DNA from: Natronomonas salina
GTDB lineage: Archaea > Halobacteriota > Halobacteria > Halobacteriales > Haloarculaceae
Length of the DNA stretch: 64,000 bases
Assembly (NCBI RefSeq): GCF_013391105.1
Contig: NZ_CP058335.1
Span: 1,240,001-1,304,000, forward strand
Direction: 5' to 3'
A program made the position numbers and the translations under genes. Shown here piece by piece: positions 53,546 through 60,924 of this stretch (position 1 is the stretch's first letter; every line of letters begins with the position of its first letter). The notes below the pieces were generated by a model. It was given only the letters and a program-made list of their open reading frames with translations, was not told the DNA's origin and made no database searches.

Positions 53546-53910
53546 CGCCCGTCGGCATCACCGGTGTCGACGCTCGTCGCGCCATCGCCGTAGATATCGG
53601 TGTCGTCAGGGGCGGGGAGATCCAGCGGCTCGTCTCCGAGATCAGCTTTGAGGAGGCGAAGCCGCTGGGCGGTCTCAGCGCCGACCAACTGCTTGACCGT
53701 CTCGAACTCGAGCTGGTCGTCATAGTACTTCGTCGCGACGAGTTCCTGGAACGTCTCGCTGTCAGCAGTCTCCTCGATATACTCGCGGATGGCTTCGACG
53801 AGAAGATCCGTCCGATCCTTGTCAAAAAGCTCCGCGATTGCATCGAGCCGGTCGACGAGATACTCTGGCGATTGGAAGTGAACCCGTCGTGGGTCGTCGC
53901 TTGCACCCAT
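53542..53910 (-). CDS. Ribbon-helix-helix antitoxin of the PIN module
   Basis: 122 residues. The N-terminal RRVHFQSPEYLVDRLDAIAE, then LFDKDRTDLLVEAIREYIEE, is a CopG/RHH DNA-binding fold. The rest is a helical, acidic toxin-binding tail. The stop overlaps the PIN ATG (ATGA), the classic antitoxin-first order. An inverted repeat lies just upstream of the ATG. It remains intact although its toxin is frameshifted. Confidence 0.8.
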   Translation of the reverse strand: MGASDDPRRVHFQSPEYLVDRLDAIAELFDKDRTDLLVEAIREYIEETADSETFQELVATKYYDDQLEFETVKQLVGAETAQRLRLLKADLGDEPLDLPAPDDTDIYGDGATSVDTGDADGR

Positions 53911-53914
53911 CCTA

Positions 53915-53931
53915 TGTGCAAGTTGTGCACA
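53915..53931 (-). promoter_or_regulatory. Inverted repeat operator upstream of the RHH antitoxin
   Basis: TGTGCA-N5-TGCACA, 5 bases before ATG 53910, with an overlapping direct copy of TGTGCA. RHH antitoxins usually bind such sites to control their own operon. Confidence 0.5.
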
Positions 53932-54029
53932 TGGAATGAAAACGGTTTCGCTGACTACGCAGAGCGACCATCATCCAGGCAGTCTCGACGCACGATCCAG
54001 AAGACGGGGGGACGGGGTAGCCTATGTCG

Positions 54030-54550
54030 AGACCAAGTGGCTATAGAGGATTCCGGACCCGGTCTGTGGCTGCGCGCGCAGCGGACGCGAGGCGCGACCG
54101 GTGCGTGGTCGACCAACGGGAGACCACGAGTAGCGAGCGGGGAGTGAAACGACCCGCGAGCAGGGAGCGTCTCGGCCAGTCGAACGGCGAGCACAGCGAG
54201 CCGTGAGCGCCGTGAGCGAGCACGGAGCGGAGGGTGGGGCGGCGGGCGCGGAGTGGTGGCCCCCGAAAAAGGGGAGGAGTCCCTCAGTCGGCCTGGGCCA
54301 GCCCCGTCACCGCAGGCAGACTGCCCGGAATGGTCGGGCGCGAGGGAGGCGAGGCGCGAACGGAGGTCCCGCGAGCGGAAGCCAGCGGGAGCAGTGGAAG
54401 ACGAACGAAGTGAGTTTTCCTGAGTGAGCGCCTCGATGTGAACGACGAACACAGCGAGCCGTGAGCAAACGGAGGCCGACAGCGGCGAGCGCAGCGGGCT
54501 GTCTACATAGAAAAGCGTGTTTGGGCCACTCCGATAGCAACACGACGACG
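54030..54550 (-). repeat. Relic of a TFB locus: both flanks kept, gene deleted
   Basis: Read on the minus strand, 54550-54325 matches the upstream flank of the TFB gene at 57475-58550 (the 59090-58880 stretch). The segment 54310-54050 matches the TFB 3' end and its downstream flank (57510-57318). The junction carries codons for VTGLAQAD and a stop, against MMGLVQAD and a stop at the end of the TFB copy. Almost the whole reading frame has been lost between the flanks. The flanks themselves are GC-rich and full of short inverted repeats and have no gene. Confidence 0.6.
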
Positions 54551-54590
54551 TGCGCTTACTCGTCGGTCAATCGTTTCGACTTGGCACCCG

Positions 54591-55124
54591 TCATGGGAGT
54601 TCCTCGGTTACATCGATGAGGTCCTCATCGGTCCGCCACCGATACAGTCGATCCTCTTGGTCGAAGAGTTCGAAGACACCGTCCTGCATCCAGCCGAACG
54701 GATGCTCCTTCTCCTCGTCCTCGTACTCTCGCTTGAGGACGTGACTTTTTGAGAAATACTCTGTCGTGCCGACGAGCAGCCCCTGTTCGACGAGGAAGTC
54801 GCTTGGTTCCTTCTCGGCGACGCCGACGAGGAATGTTACGATATCTGCGATCAGGCAGAACTTCTGGATGCTGTTGTCCCATTCCCCACGGATGTCGACC
54901 ATTCGGAATGCGTAGGCGTCCTGTCGGCGGTTCAGGCGGTCGACCACGAGGTTCAGCCGTCGGATTGGGTCTCGGTCGTAGTTTCCGAGCACGAAGTACG
55001 AGCGGTCGTTTTCGTAGACAGGCGTCAATTCACTTAGTGCGTGGAGAATCTCCTCGTTGTCCGCCAGCGATATCTCTTCCTTGTCGAGTTGCTCCCCACC
55101 ATTCGTTAGCACCTCCACAATCAC
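54591..55124 (-). CDS. Hypothetical acidic protein divergent from the 55194 regulator
   Basis: 177 residues from GTG 55124. It reads MIVEVLTNGGEQLDKEEISL, then SYFVLGNYDRDPIRRLNLVV, FRMVDIRGEWDNSIQKFCLI and TTEYFSKSHVLKREYEDEEK. No known motif is found. The fold looks alpha/beta and soluble. It shares its promoter region, with three 15-base-spaced sites, with the winged-helix gene on the other strand, so it is a probable target of that regulator. Confidence 0.65.
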   Translation of the reverse strand: MIVEVLTNGGEQLDKEEISLADNEEILHALSELTPVYENDRSYFVLGNYDRDPIRRLNLVVDRLNRRQDAYAFRMVDIRGEWDNSIQKFCLIADIVTFLVGVAEKEPSDFLVEQGLLVGTTEYFSKSHVLKREYEDEEKEHPFGWMQDGVFELFDQEDRLYRWRTDEDLIDVTEELP

Positions 55125-55127
55125 CTG

Positions 55128-55166
55128 GTAGTTTACCTTGGCGTAATTTACCTGGGAGTAAACTAC
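55128..55166. promoter_or_regulatory. Three-site operator array with 15-base period
   Basis: GTAGTTTAC at 55128-55136, GTAATTTAC at 55143-55151 and GTAAACTAC at 55158-55166 (the reverse complement of the first). Starts are exactly 15 bases apart. They fill the gap between the divergent genes at 55124 and 55194. Binding by the 55194 winged-helix protein is inferred. Confidence 0.6.
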
Positions 55167-55193
55167 TCATTGCCAAGGCGTGTATCCGGTCAT

Positions 55194-55607
55194 ATGAGCA
55201 CCGAACTGGGGACCGCTGAAGGAACAGATACACGTGAACTCGTTCACTTCGTCACACAACAGACGCGGTTTACGCTCGTCAACAACATCCTCCAGCACCC
55301 CGAACAGCTCCCGTCGATGTACGAACTCGAGGCGCTCAACCCCAGCGTGAGCGACGCTACCGTCTACAAGCACATCCAGAAGCTGATCGACGCCGGCATC
55401 GTCGAGGAGGTCGCACTCGACGACGATCGACGCCGACAGGGGTATCCCTGGAAGTTCTACGGCCTCACCGAGGCGGGCCGAGCCTTCCTGGAAGAGCACA
55501 ATCTGCTCGCCGCCGAGGAGACCCTCCAGCGAATCTACGAGACCATCTCAGACAAACCCGAGAAGATGATCAAATACGAGGACGCACCTCGCCCGACCGA
55601 CGCGTGA
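55194..55607 (+). CDS. Haloarchaeal winged-helix transcriptional regulator
   Basis: 137 residues from ATG 55194. The winged-helix core is TRFTLVNNILQHPEQLPSMY, then SVSDATVYKHIQKLIDAGIV and the wing RRRQGYPWKFYGLTEAGRAF. It is homologous to the protein at 11950 (same RGYP/QGYP-x-KFY-x-LT wing). It ends PEKMIKYEDAPRPTDA. It is divergent from 54591 across an operator array that it probably binds. Confidence 0.85.
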   Translation: MSTELGTAEGTDTRELVHFVTQQTRFTLVNNILQHPEQLPSMYELEALNPSVSDATVYKHIQKLIDAGIVEEVALDDDRRRQGYPWKFYGLTEAGRAFLEEHNLLAAEETLQRIYETISDKPEKMIKYEDAPRPTDA

Positions 55608-55622
55608 CGTCCGCCAGAGCAG

Positions 55623-56381
55623 TCAAACCAGGACTGATACCAGGACGACCAGGGCGATTGCCACCAGGACGCTGGTCAACGTGCCGACGAGGAAGTACTC
55701 GGCGAACGCGCGTTGCTTCAGCTCCTCGAACCGAGCGATCGACTCCACAGCGACGACAATGGCGATCGCCTCCCACAGGCCAGCGACCCCGAGGAGGAGG
55801 ATAATCCACCGTTCAAGAGTCCCGATGAGGTACCCCACCGCCAGATCATCCGCCGCGGAGTCGGGGGCCTGCTTCGGCAGGACGCCACGCACGATGGTGT
55901 TCCCGCCTTCGTGAGCGAAGACGAACGCGGAGACGTACACCGCTCCGGTGGTCAGCTCGGTCCAAGGCAGTCGGCCCACGTCACCGAGGGCAGCGACCAC
56001 TGGTGCGGCTGTCCAGGTCGAGGGGGCCAGCAGGAACCAGCCCCCGAGGAGGACGAGGAGGTGGGCCAGCTGATCACCGAGAAAGAGGTGCGGCGCGGTC
56101 GACGCCGCTCGATGTCGTACGCGAGCGGAGACGGCGTCGATGAGGAGGTGGAAGCCGCCGACGAACGCCACGAGCAGCGCCGTCCGGGGAGTCAATAGTG
56201 GAAGGAATGCGACGAGATGGACGAGAGTTACGATCCCGGCGTGGGTGAGGAGGGGACCGACTCGGTGCTTGTTCGTGGCTATCTCGTCTGTCTGAACGAC
56301 GAAATCGCCGAGGACATGGCCCAAGAGGAGCAACGCGAGGGCGGTTCCCGCAGGGCCGAGCGCGGTCAACCAGCCGCTCAT
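55623..56381 (-). CDS. DUF3307 family membrane protein
   Basis: 252 residues, six to seven transmembrane helices. The signature is at the N-terminus: LLLGHVLGDFVVQTDEIATN with the conserved His and Asp, then LLTHAGIVTLVHLVAF and GGFHLLIDAVSARVRHR, with LFLGDQLAHLLVLL. DUF3307 proteins of bacteria are encoded next to SatD, as here. The ATG overlaps the SatD stop. The function of the family is unknown. Confidence 0.85.
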   Translation of the reverse strand: MSGWLTALGPAGTALALLLLGHVLGDFVVQTDEIATNKHRVGPLLTHAGIVTLVHLVAFLPLLTPRTALLVAFVGGFHLLIDAVSARVRHRAASTAPHLFLGDQLAHLLVLLGGWFLLAPSTWTAAPVVAALGDVGRLPWTELTTGAVYVSAFVFAHEGGNTIVRGVLPKQAPDSAADDLAVGYLIGTLERWIILLLGVAGLWEAIAIVVAVESIARFEELKQRAFAEYFLVGTLTSVLVAIALVVLVSVLV

Positions 56382-57043
56382 GGGACGTCAGCTCCGGCCA
56401 GGCGATCCTGTAACAGCGTTGCGAGCGAACGTTCGGCAGTACGTACCTCCTGGACGTGGCCGGCACTGAGTGATTCACTGACGGTCGATTTCGAGACGCC
56501 GAAGCGCTCTGCGACGCGGTTCTGGGCCCCCTCCTCTTTCAGGGCTACCGCGAACTGGACCTGGCGTTCCGTCCATCCCTCCCGGACGCACTGTACCAGG
56601 TCAAACATCGAGTTGACGTGGCCATCGAGGCCGTTCGACCACCCGCCGACGCGTAGCCAGGCCCCGTTCTCTCGAGCCGAATGGATCGCGTCCCGAGCCT
56701 GGTGGAAGCAGGGGCCATCCATGCCGATCGCTTGATTCGGATTCACCTCGGTGTCCAGGTCACCGCGGCCGAGCCCGAAGCGGAGTCGGACAGGGTGGAA
56801 CTGATCGCTCACCGAAACTGCTGCTTCGACGGCAGCCGACGCATCGGTGAGGAGCCCCTGGAACTCGTCGCCGGTCGTCACGGTGAACCGTGAGGCGATC
56901 ACGTCGTCCGGAAGATGCTCGTTGAGCGAGTCGACGACCCTCTTGAACTCCTGTTGAACGTCCTGTCGATCGTCTAGCTCCCGGGAGCCACGAATATCAC
57001 CGATCAGGGCGACGAATGCAGAGTTGGCACCGTTATCAGTCAT
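56378..57043 (-). CDS. SatD family protein
   Basis: 221 residues. It begins FVALIGDIRGSRELDDRQDV, the SatD signature, with FTVTTGDEFQGLLTDASAAV and VRLRFGLGRGDLDTEVNPNQ in a nucleotide-cyclase-like alpha/beta fold. The last 50 residues form a helix-turn-helix (NRVAERFGVSKSTVSESLSA). SatD is known from Streptococcus acid-tolerance operons (satCDE). In bacteria it accompanies DUF3307, as in this pair. Coupled through ATGA. Role in archaea is unknown. Confidence 0.82.
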   Translation of the reverse strand: MTDNGANSAFVALIGDIRGSRELDDRQDVQQEFKRVVDSLNEHLPDDVIASRFTVTTGDEFQGLLTDASAAVEAAVSVSDQFHPVRLRFGLGRGDLDTEVNPNQAIGMDGPCFHQARDAIHSARENGAWLRVGGWSNGLDGHVNSMFDLVQCVREGWTERQVQFAVALKEEGAQNRVAERFGVSKSTVSESLSAGHVQEVRTAERSLATLLQDRLAGADVP

Positions 57044-57474
57044 GAGTTCGCCTCAAATCCCGAATCTGGGACGAGTTCGGTATTATCCCCTAAGCGACAT
57101 CAATATTTCGGTGGGCAGATATGTTCGTCCATATAACCGAATAGTCAACCAGTTCGTCCCAGAAGGCGAACGTTCTACTCTTCGATGAGACTGTCGAACC
57201 CGATGCTCGACCCCGGCCTACAGTTGGTCGTGACTCTTCCTCACCATAAACGGCGAGCCTTCACGTACCGCACGTGGAGATAGGGCCACGGTCATACTAG
57301 GTATGCAATCCAGCCAGGTCGTGGCTGCGCGCGCAGCGAACGCGAGGCGCGACGCCAGGAGCGCCTCGGCCAGTCGAACGGCGAGCACAGCGAGCCGTGA
57401 GACGAGCGAGCACGGAGCGGAGGGTGGGGCGGCGGGCGCGGAGTGGTGGCCGCGAAAAAAGAGGGAAGACCCTC
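57044..57474. other. Intergenic region with IS trace and repeat
   Basis: 57229-57270 (CTTCCTCACCATAAACGGCG then AGCCTTCACG) is a degraded version of the IS1341-type end at 45577-45603. 57318-57474 is the downstream flank of the TFB gene, repeated near 54050-54280. No gene. Confidence 0.5.
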
Positions 57475-58550
57475 CTAGTCGGCCTGGACGAGCCCCATCA
57501 TCGCCTCATCGGGCTGGAGTCGGGTTTCAGCCGCATCGTGGATCTCCGTCGAGTAATCCTTGACCTGGAACTTCGACGTGGGCACGACCGTCGACGCCGC
57601 CTCGACCACATCGTCCTGGGTGATACTCTTGCCGTCTGTCAGCCGGTCAGCCGCGTACACTGCCGCCCCAGCCACGGCCGTCCGATGCGTGCCCGGCCCG
57701 ATGCACTCGCTGTCGGCCAAGCCCAACAACCGCTCTGCGAGTCGCACCAGCTCGATCGCCGTCTCGACACTGACCGTCTCACCGAGGGCAGCAACCCACT
57801 TGATCGACTGCTCTGTCGCGCACTGGTGGCGCCTCCACGTTCGTCTGCATCCGGATCTTCCGCGCTGCTGCACAGACCCGGTCCAGCGAGTCCTTCGCGT
57901 AGGTGGCCACATCTGCTGGCTTACGCTCGATGCCAGCCTTCCGCGTTGCGAGCAGCATCGCACCACCCGCGAGTGCCTCCCAGGACATCCGACCACCCGG
58001 GAGTCGCTCGGCCTTCGCGGCCTTCAGATAGTGCGATGCATCGGTCTGGACGTGCTCGGGCAAGTGCAGGTTCGCTCCCAGCATCCCGATATCGCGCATC
58101 CCCCTCGTTGAGTCGCTGATTCCGACGGTTGTGCATCGTGAACCGCTTGTGCCGTCTTCGGAGTCGCTCCATCTTGTCCTTCTTCGCCGGCGTCAGCGTG
58201 TTGCCCTTCGCATCCGAACTGAGGAAGAACGTGGTGTGCAGGCCCTTGTCGACCCGCAGGTCGTTCGTCACCTCACACGCCCACTCGCCACTTCGATCGT
58301 GGGTCTCCGGCGCGTGCGCTTTCAGCGTCGGCGCCCGATCCAGCGACTCGACCGCGACCACGAGTCCGCACTCCGAGCACACCGACTCGTGCCCACGCTG
58401 CTGCACTCGACTACTGCACTCCGGGCACATCGCCTGCCAGTCCGCACCGCGAACGTCGACGACGATCTCCTCGTCGCCCTGCTCGCTTTCGTTCTGATCT
58501 GCATCCTGTGCATCCGAACCTTCAAATTCGATGATTTCTCTAGAACTCAT
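57475..58550 (-). pseudogene. tfb: Transcription initiation factor TFB with two frameshifts
   Basis: From ATG 58550 the zinc ribbon CPECSSRVQQRGHESVCSECGLVV and B-reader (THDRSGEWACEVTNDLRVDKG) are intact. After RNQRLNEG (about 58105) one extra base shifts the frame. The next piece begins MRDIGMLGANLHLPEHVQTD and runs through RLPGGRMSWEALAGGAMLL to TNVEAPP (about 57830), where a second extra base shifts it again. The third piece CATEQSIKWVAALGETVSVE ends DEAMMGLVQAD at 57475. The two cyclin folds would together have normal size. TFB recruits RNA polymerase and haloarchaea carry many copies. A relic of a second copy lies at 54030. Confidence 0.85.
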
Positions 58551-59468
58551 TGGGTGTAGTACCCTGAAGGCGCTCGCTGAGCGCCCGACGCCGCGATGTC
58601 CCAGCATCGCGGCTTTTCCACAAACACGACCGACCAGTCACGACTCGACTGCGCGCTCTCGCTCGCGCCTTCGCGAGCGCCCCCTGGGCGCGAGCGAGAG
58701 CGCGCCTTAGGAAGGGCAATCAACCAGCCGCGCGCGGTGAGACCGGCCGGAGCGAGCGGCCAGCGGAGTAAGCGTGGGGGGGTGAGCAGCGACGCCGCGC
58801 AACCCCCTGCGCTTACCCGCTGGCGTCGAGACCAGATGCACTTTAGCCCGGAACGGGCGCGGGCGGTGTGGAGAGCGCCCGCACGCCCGGAATGGTCGGT
58901 CGCGAGCGAAGCGCGGTTCGGAGCGAACGCAGTGAGCGAGAACCGCGACAGCGAACGGCGACCGGAGGTCCCGCGAACGGAGTGAGCGGGAGCGTTGGAA
59001 GACGAGCGGAGCGAGTCTTCCTGAGGGAGCCGTGAGCAAGCGGAGGCCGGCAGCGGCGAGCGCGGCGTGCCGCCTAAGACACACCGACCACCCACCAGCG
59101 CCGACCCTGTTCCACCGTCCGTCACAAGCGGCTCACGGGCGCCACAGCCCCGGGCCCGCCGACTGGCTGACCACTGCGTCGAACGCACGAGGAACCAGTT
59201 CTACGGCCCGTGTATCAGTCTCTCTCCGTCCGTCACCGACCGAGTGCCTCAAGGGTGTTCGAGGAGGAGCTGGTCGAGGACCCGCCATGCTCGAGCGGCT
59301 ACCCACGGTCACCCGATGCGACCTCCAGACGAACGCGTCTGTGATGCCAGCCAGTAGGAGTCGGGTTGTCCGAGGGGAGCTGTCTCTGTGCGGTAGAATG
59401 GTTGGAAGCGCAAGCTGGTCGACGACCCGTTCCAAAGGTCTATACTTGGAGCTATCTTAGGGACAGGT
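58551..59468. other. GC-rich non-coding region
   Basis: About 900 bases with only spurious frames. The first 540 bases belong to the repeat described at 58850. A TATA-like CTATACTT near 59440 precedes the small gene at 59469. Confidence 0.45.
58850..59090 (-). repeat. GC-rich upstream flank shared by the TFB copies
   Basis: Contains AGTGAGCGAGAACCGCGACA-like inverted motifs and ends GAGCAAGCGGAGGCCGGCAG with CGGCGAGCGC. The same tract is found near 54330-54515 and a short copy at 60196-60260. Non-coding. Confidence 0.55.
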
Positions 59469-59567
59469 ATGCCGGTGAACTGGGAGGCCCAACGAGAGAT
59501 GGATCGGGACGTCGAGGAGAACGCGGAGCTGTATCAGGCCCTCGCCGACGATCCGGAAGACGAGTAG
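59469..59567 (+). CDS. 32-residue acidic protein facing the Fic gene
   Basis: MPVNWEAQREMDRDVEENAE followed by LYQALADDPEDE and TAG, seven bases before the end of the Fic/Doc gene on the other strand. The sequence is one acidic helix. It resembles the tail that follows the DNA-binding part in haloarchaeal antitoxins. It could be a stand-alone toxin-neutralising peptide. Codon use is good, but the size limits certainty. Confidence 0.45.
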   Translation: MPVNWEAQREMDRDVEENAELYQALADDPEDE

Positions 59568-59573
59568 GCGGTC

Positions 59574-60083
59574 TCAGTCTGTTTCGCGAACCACGACGAG
59601 TTCGTCGATGAAGAATTCCAGCCAGAGTTCATAGAGCGGGTCTCGACGGTAGAGCGTGTCGAGTTCGACGGGGGCGATCTCCTGTCTTACGTGATGTGAG
59701 TCGACTCGAGCTCGTCGCAGCCGGTCGATATCCCACGGTTCGTATTCGATGTTGTTCTCGGCGAGAAGTCGACGGAGCAGTGCAATCGCGGTTCGGTGGT
59801 TGGCATCGGGAAAGAAGTGTTTCCCGGCGACGGCATGCATCCAGAGTGCACATTGCTCCCGAAGTGGTTCGTGAGTCGGAAACTCTCGAAGCACGGTCCG
59901 GAGATTGCCGTTGCGCACGCGCCAAATCTCCTCACGGAGTGCCTCCGGAGTGTCGCCGCGGCCGGTTTCGTACGGCTGGTCGGAATCCTGGAGGAACTTG
60001 GTATTTCGGAGTTTGAAGTCTTCGGCGTCCAGCGAAGAGACATCGGTGATCTGGGGCCAATCTGAAGGCGTGGACACCGACAT
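59574..60083 (-). CDS. Fic/Doc family toxin-like protein
   Basis: 169 residues from ATG 60083 (an upstream ATG at 60098 is possible). The Fic motif HFFPDANHRTA (His89 to Arg97) is close to HxFx(D/E)(A/G)N(G/K)R, with His in place of Gly/Lys. It lies after RNGNLRTVLREFPTHEPLRE. Fic proteins AMPylate or phosphorylate targets, and Doc proteins are kinase-like toxins that phosphorylate EF-Tu. No upstream antitoxin gene is in its own operon, and only the small convergent gene at 59469 is near. Confidence 0.8.
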   Translation of the reverse strand: MSVSTPSDWPQITDVSSLDAEDFKLRNTKFLQDSDQPYETGRGDTPEALREEIWRVRNGNLRTVLREFPTHEPLREQCALWMHAVAGKHFFPDANHRTAIALLRRLLAENNIEYEPWDIDRLRRARVDSHHVRQEIAPVELDTLYRRDPLYELWLEFFIDELVVVRETD

Positions 60084-60195
60084 CGATACTGGACGTATCA
60101 TCCGACGCCCCGAAAAGGTATCTCCGGTCAGCTTACAGAAACGAGCGTTCTGGTATCGGGGTACCTCACGGACGAATAGCGAACGGAGTGACCCG

Positions 60196-60260
60196 TGAGC
60201 AAGCGGAGGCCGGCAGCGCCGCGCGCGGCGGGCCGCCCACAACACACCCTCCAGCCGATT
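60196..60260 (-). repeat. Short copy of the TFB-flank repeat
   Basis: GTGAGCAAGCGGAGGCCGGC then AGCGCCGCGCGCGGCGGGCC, followed by ACAACACACC. It is closely similar to 59030-59092 and 54460-54515. Confidence 0.55.
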
Positions 60261-60437
60261 GTTTCAGCCCGGCCGGCTGACCCACCGCGAGCTACACACC
60301 CGAGAGGAAGCGGACATAGCCCAATCCGTCGACCAAGAGTGAGCACTCACCGGAAATGAGTCGCTTCCATACTGACCGAGGTGAACTGTCCCTGGTGGAC
60401 TGAAAGGGCGAGGCGGGCTCGCGTTCAGTAGAGTCGT

Positions 60438-60480
60438 CTCGGCGACCACTATCCGACCGGAGGGAGGATATGTCGCCGAG
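60438..60480. other. Nested stem-loop, possible structured RNA or replication/transfer site
   Basis: CTCGGCGAC (60438-60446) pairs perfectly with GTCGCCGAG (60472-60480). Inside it TATCC pairs with GGATA, and the loop is GACCGGAGGGA. It is bordered by GGACTGAAAGGGCGAG upstream and CGAGGGCTTTCGAGG downstream, which extend the symmetry. No gene is adjacent for 440 bases. An RNA, or an origin or transfer site of the element that carries the ATPase gene, are both possible. Confidence 0.45.
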
Positions 60481-60924
60481 CGGCCGCGAGCGCGCCGAGG
60501 GCTTTCGAGGTAGTGCTGTCCTGTGAGTCGCCACGCTCACCGACCAACCCCGGATCGGTCGGTACAGAGGACCAACCCAACGATCGCTATCGCACCGAGG
60601 ACGTTCGAGGGGCTGATGGGAGGGAAGATCGCCCCGACCGACGAATACGGCTGGAGCTATCGGAAGAACTCGAGTCACGACCGTATCGCGGTCCCCCTCA
60701 GCGCCGTTATACCAAGTTACTTGCTGCTTCCCTGCATGACACGCGATAATTACTCGCTCGGATACCATCAAGTATCGGTCGGTGCGGCCGAACACTACGG
60801 ATGCAGCCTGCAGCCAGCGACCTGACGTTCGCCGAACCGACGCCACGCGGCCCGGCCGCCGAGGCCCGCTCGAAGCACGTCGCCCGCGACGAGACCGAGG
60901 GCACAGTCGAGCACTGACCGAGCG

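Larger units (their letters stand above)
60084..60924. other. Intergenic region with repeat copy and a long hairpin
   Basis: Contains the repeat copy at 60196-60260 (GTGAGCAAGCGGAGGCCGGC and following), the hairpin at 60438-60480, and nothing coding. It forms the boundary to the VirB4/HerA-like gene. Confidence 0.5.

Noticed and set aside
57318-59090. Repeats as a possible CRISPR array
   Set aside because: Copies are irregular in length and spacing, palindromic in short pieces, and match flanks of TFB. There are no equal repeats with unique spacers and no cas genes.
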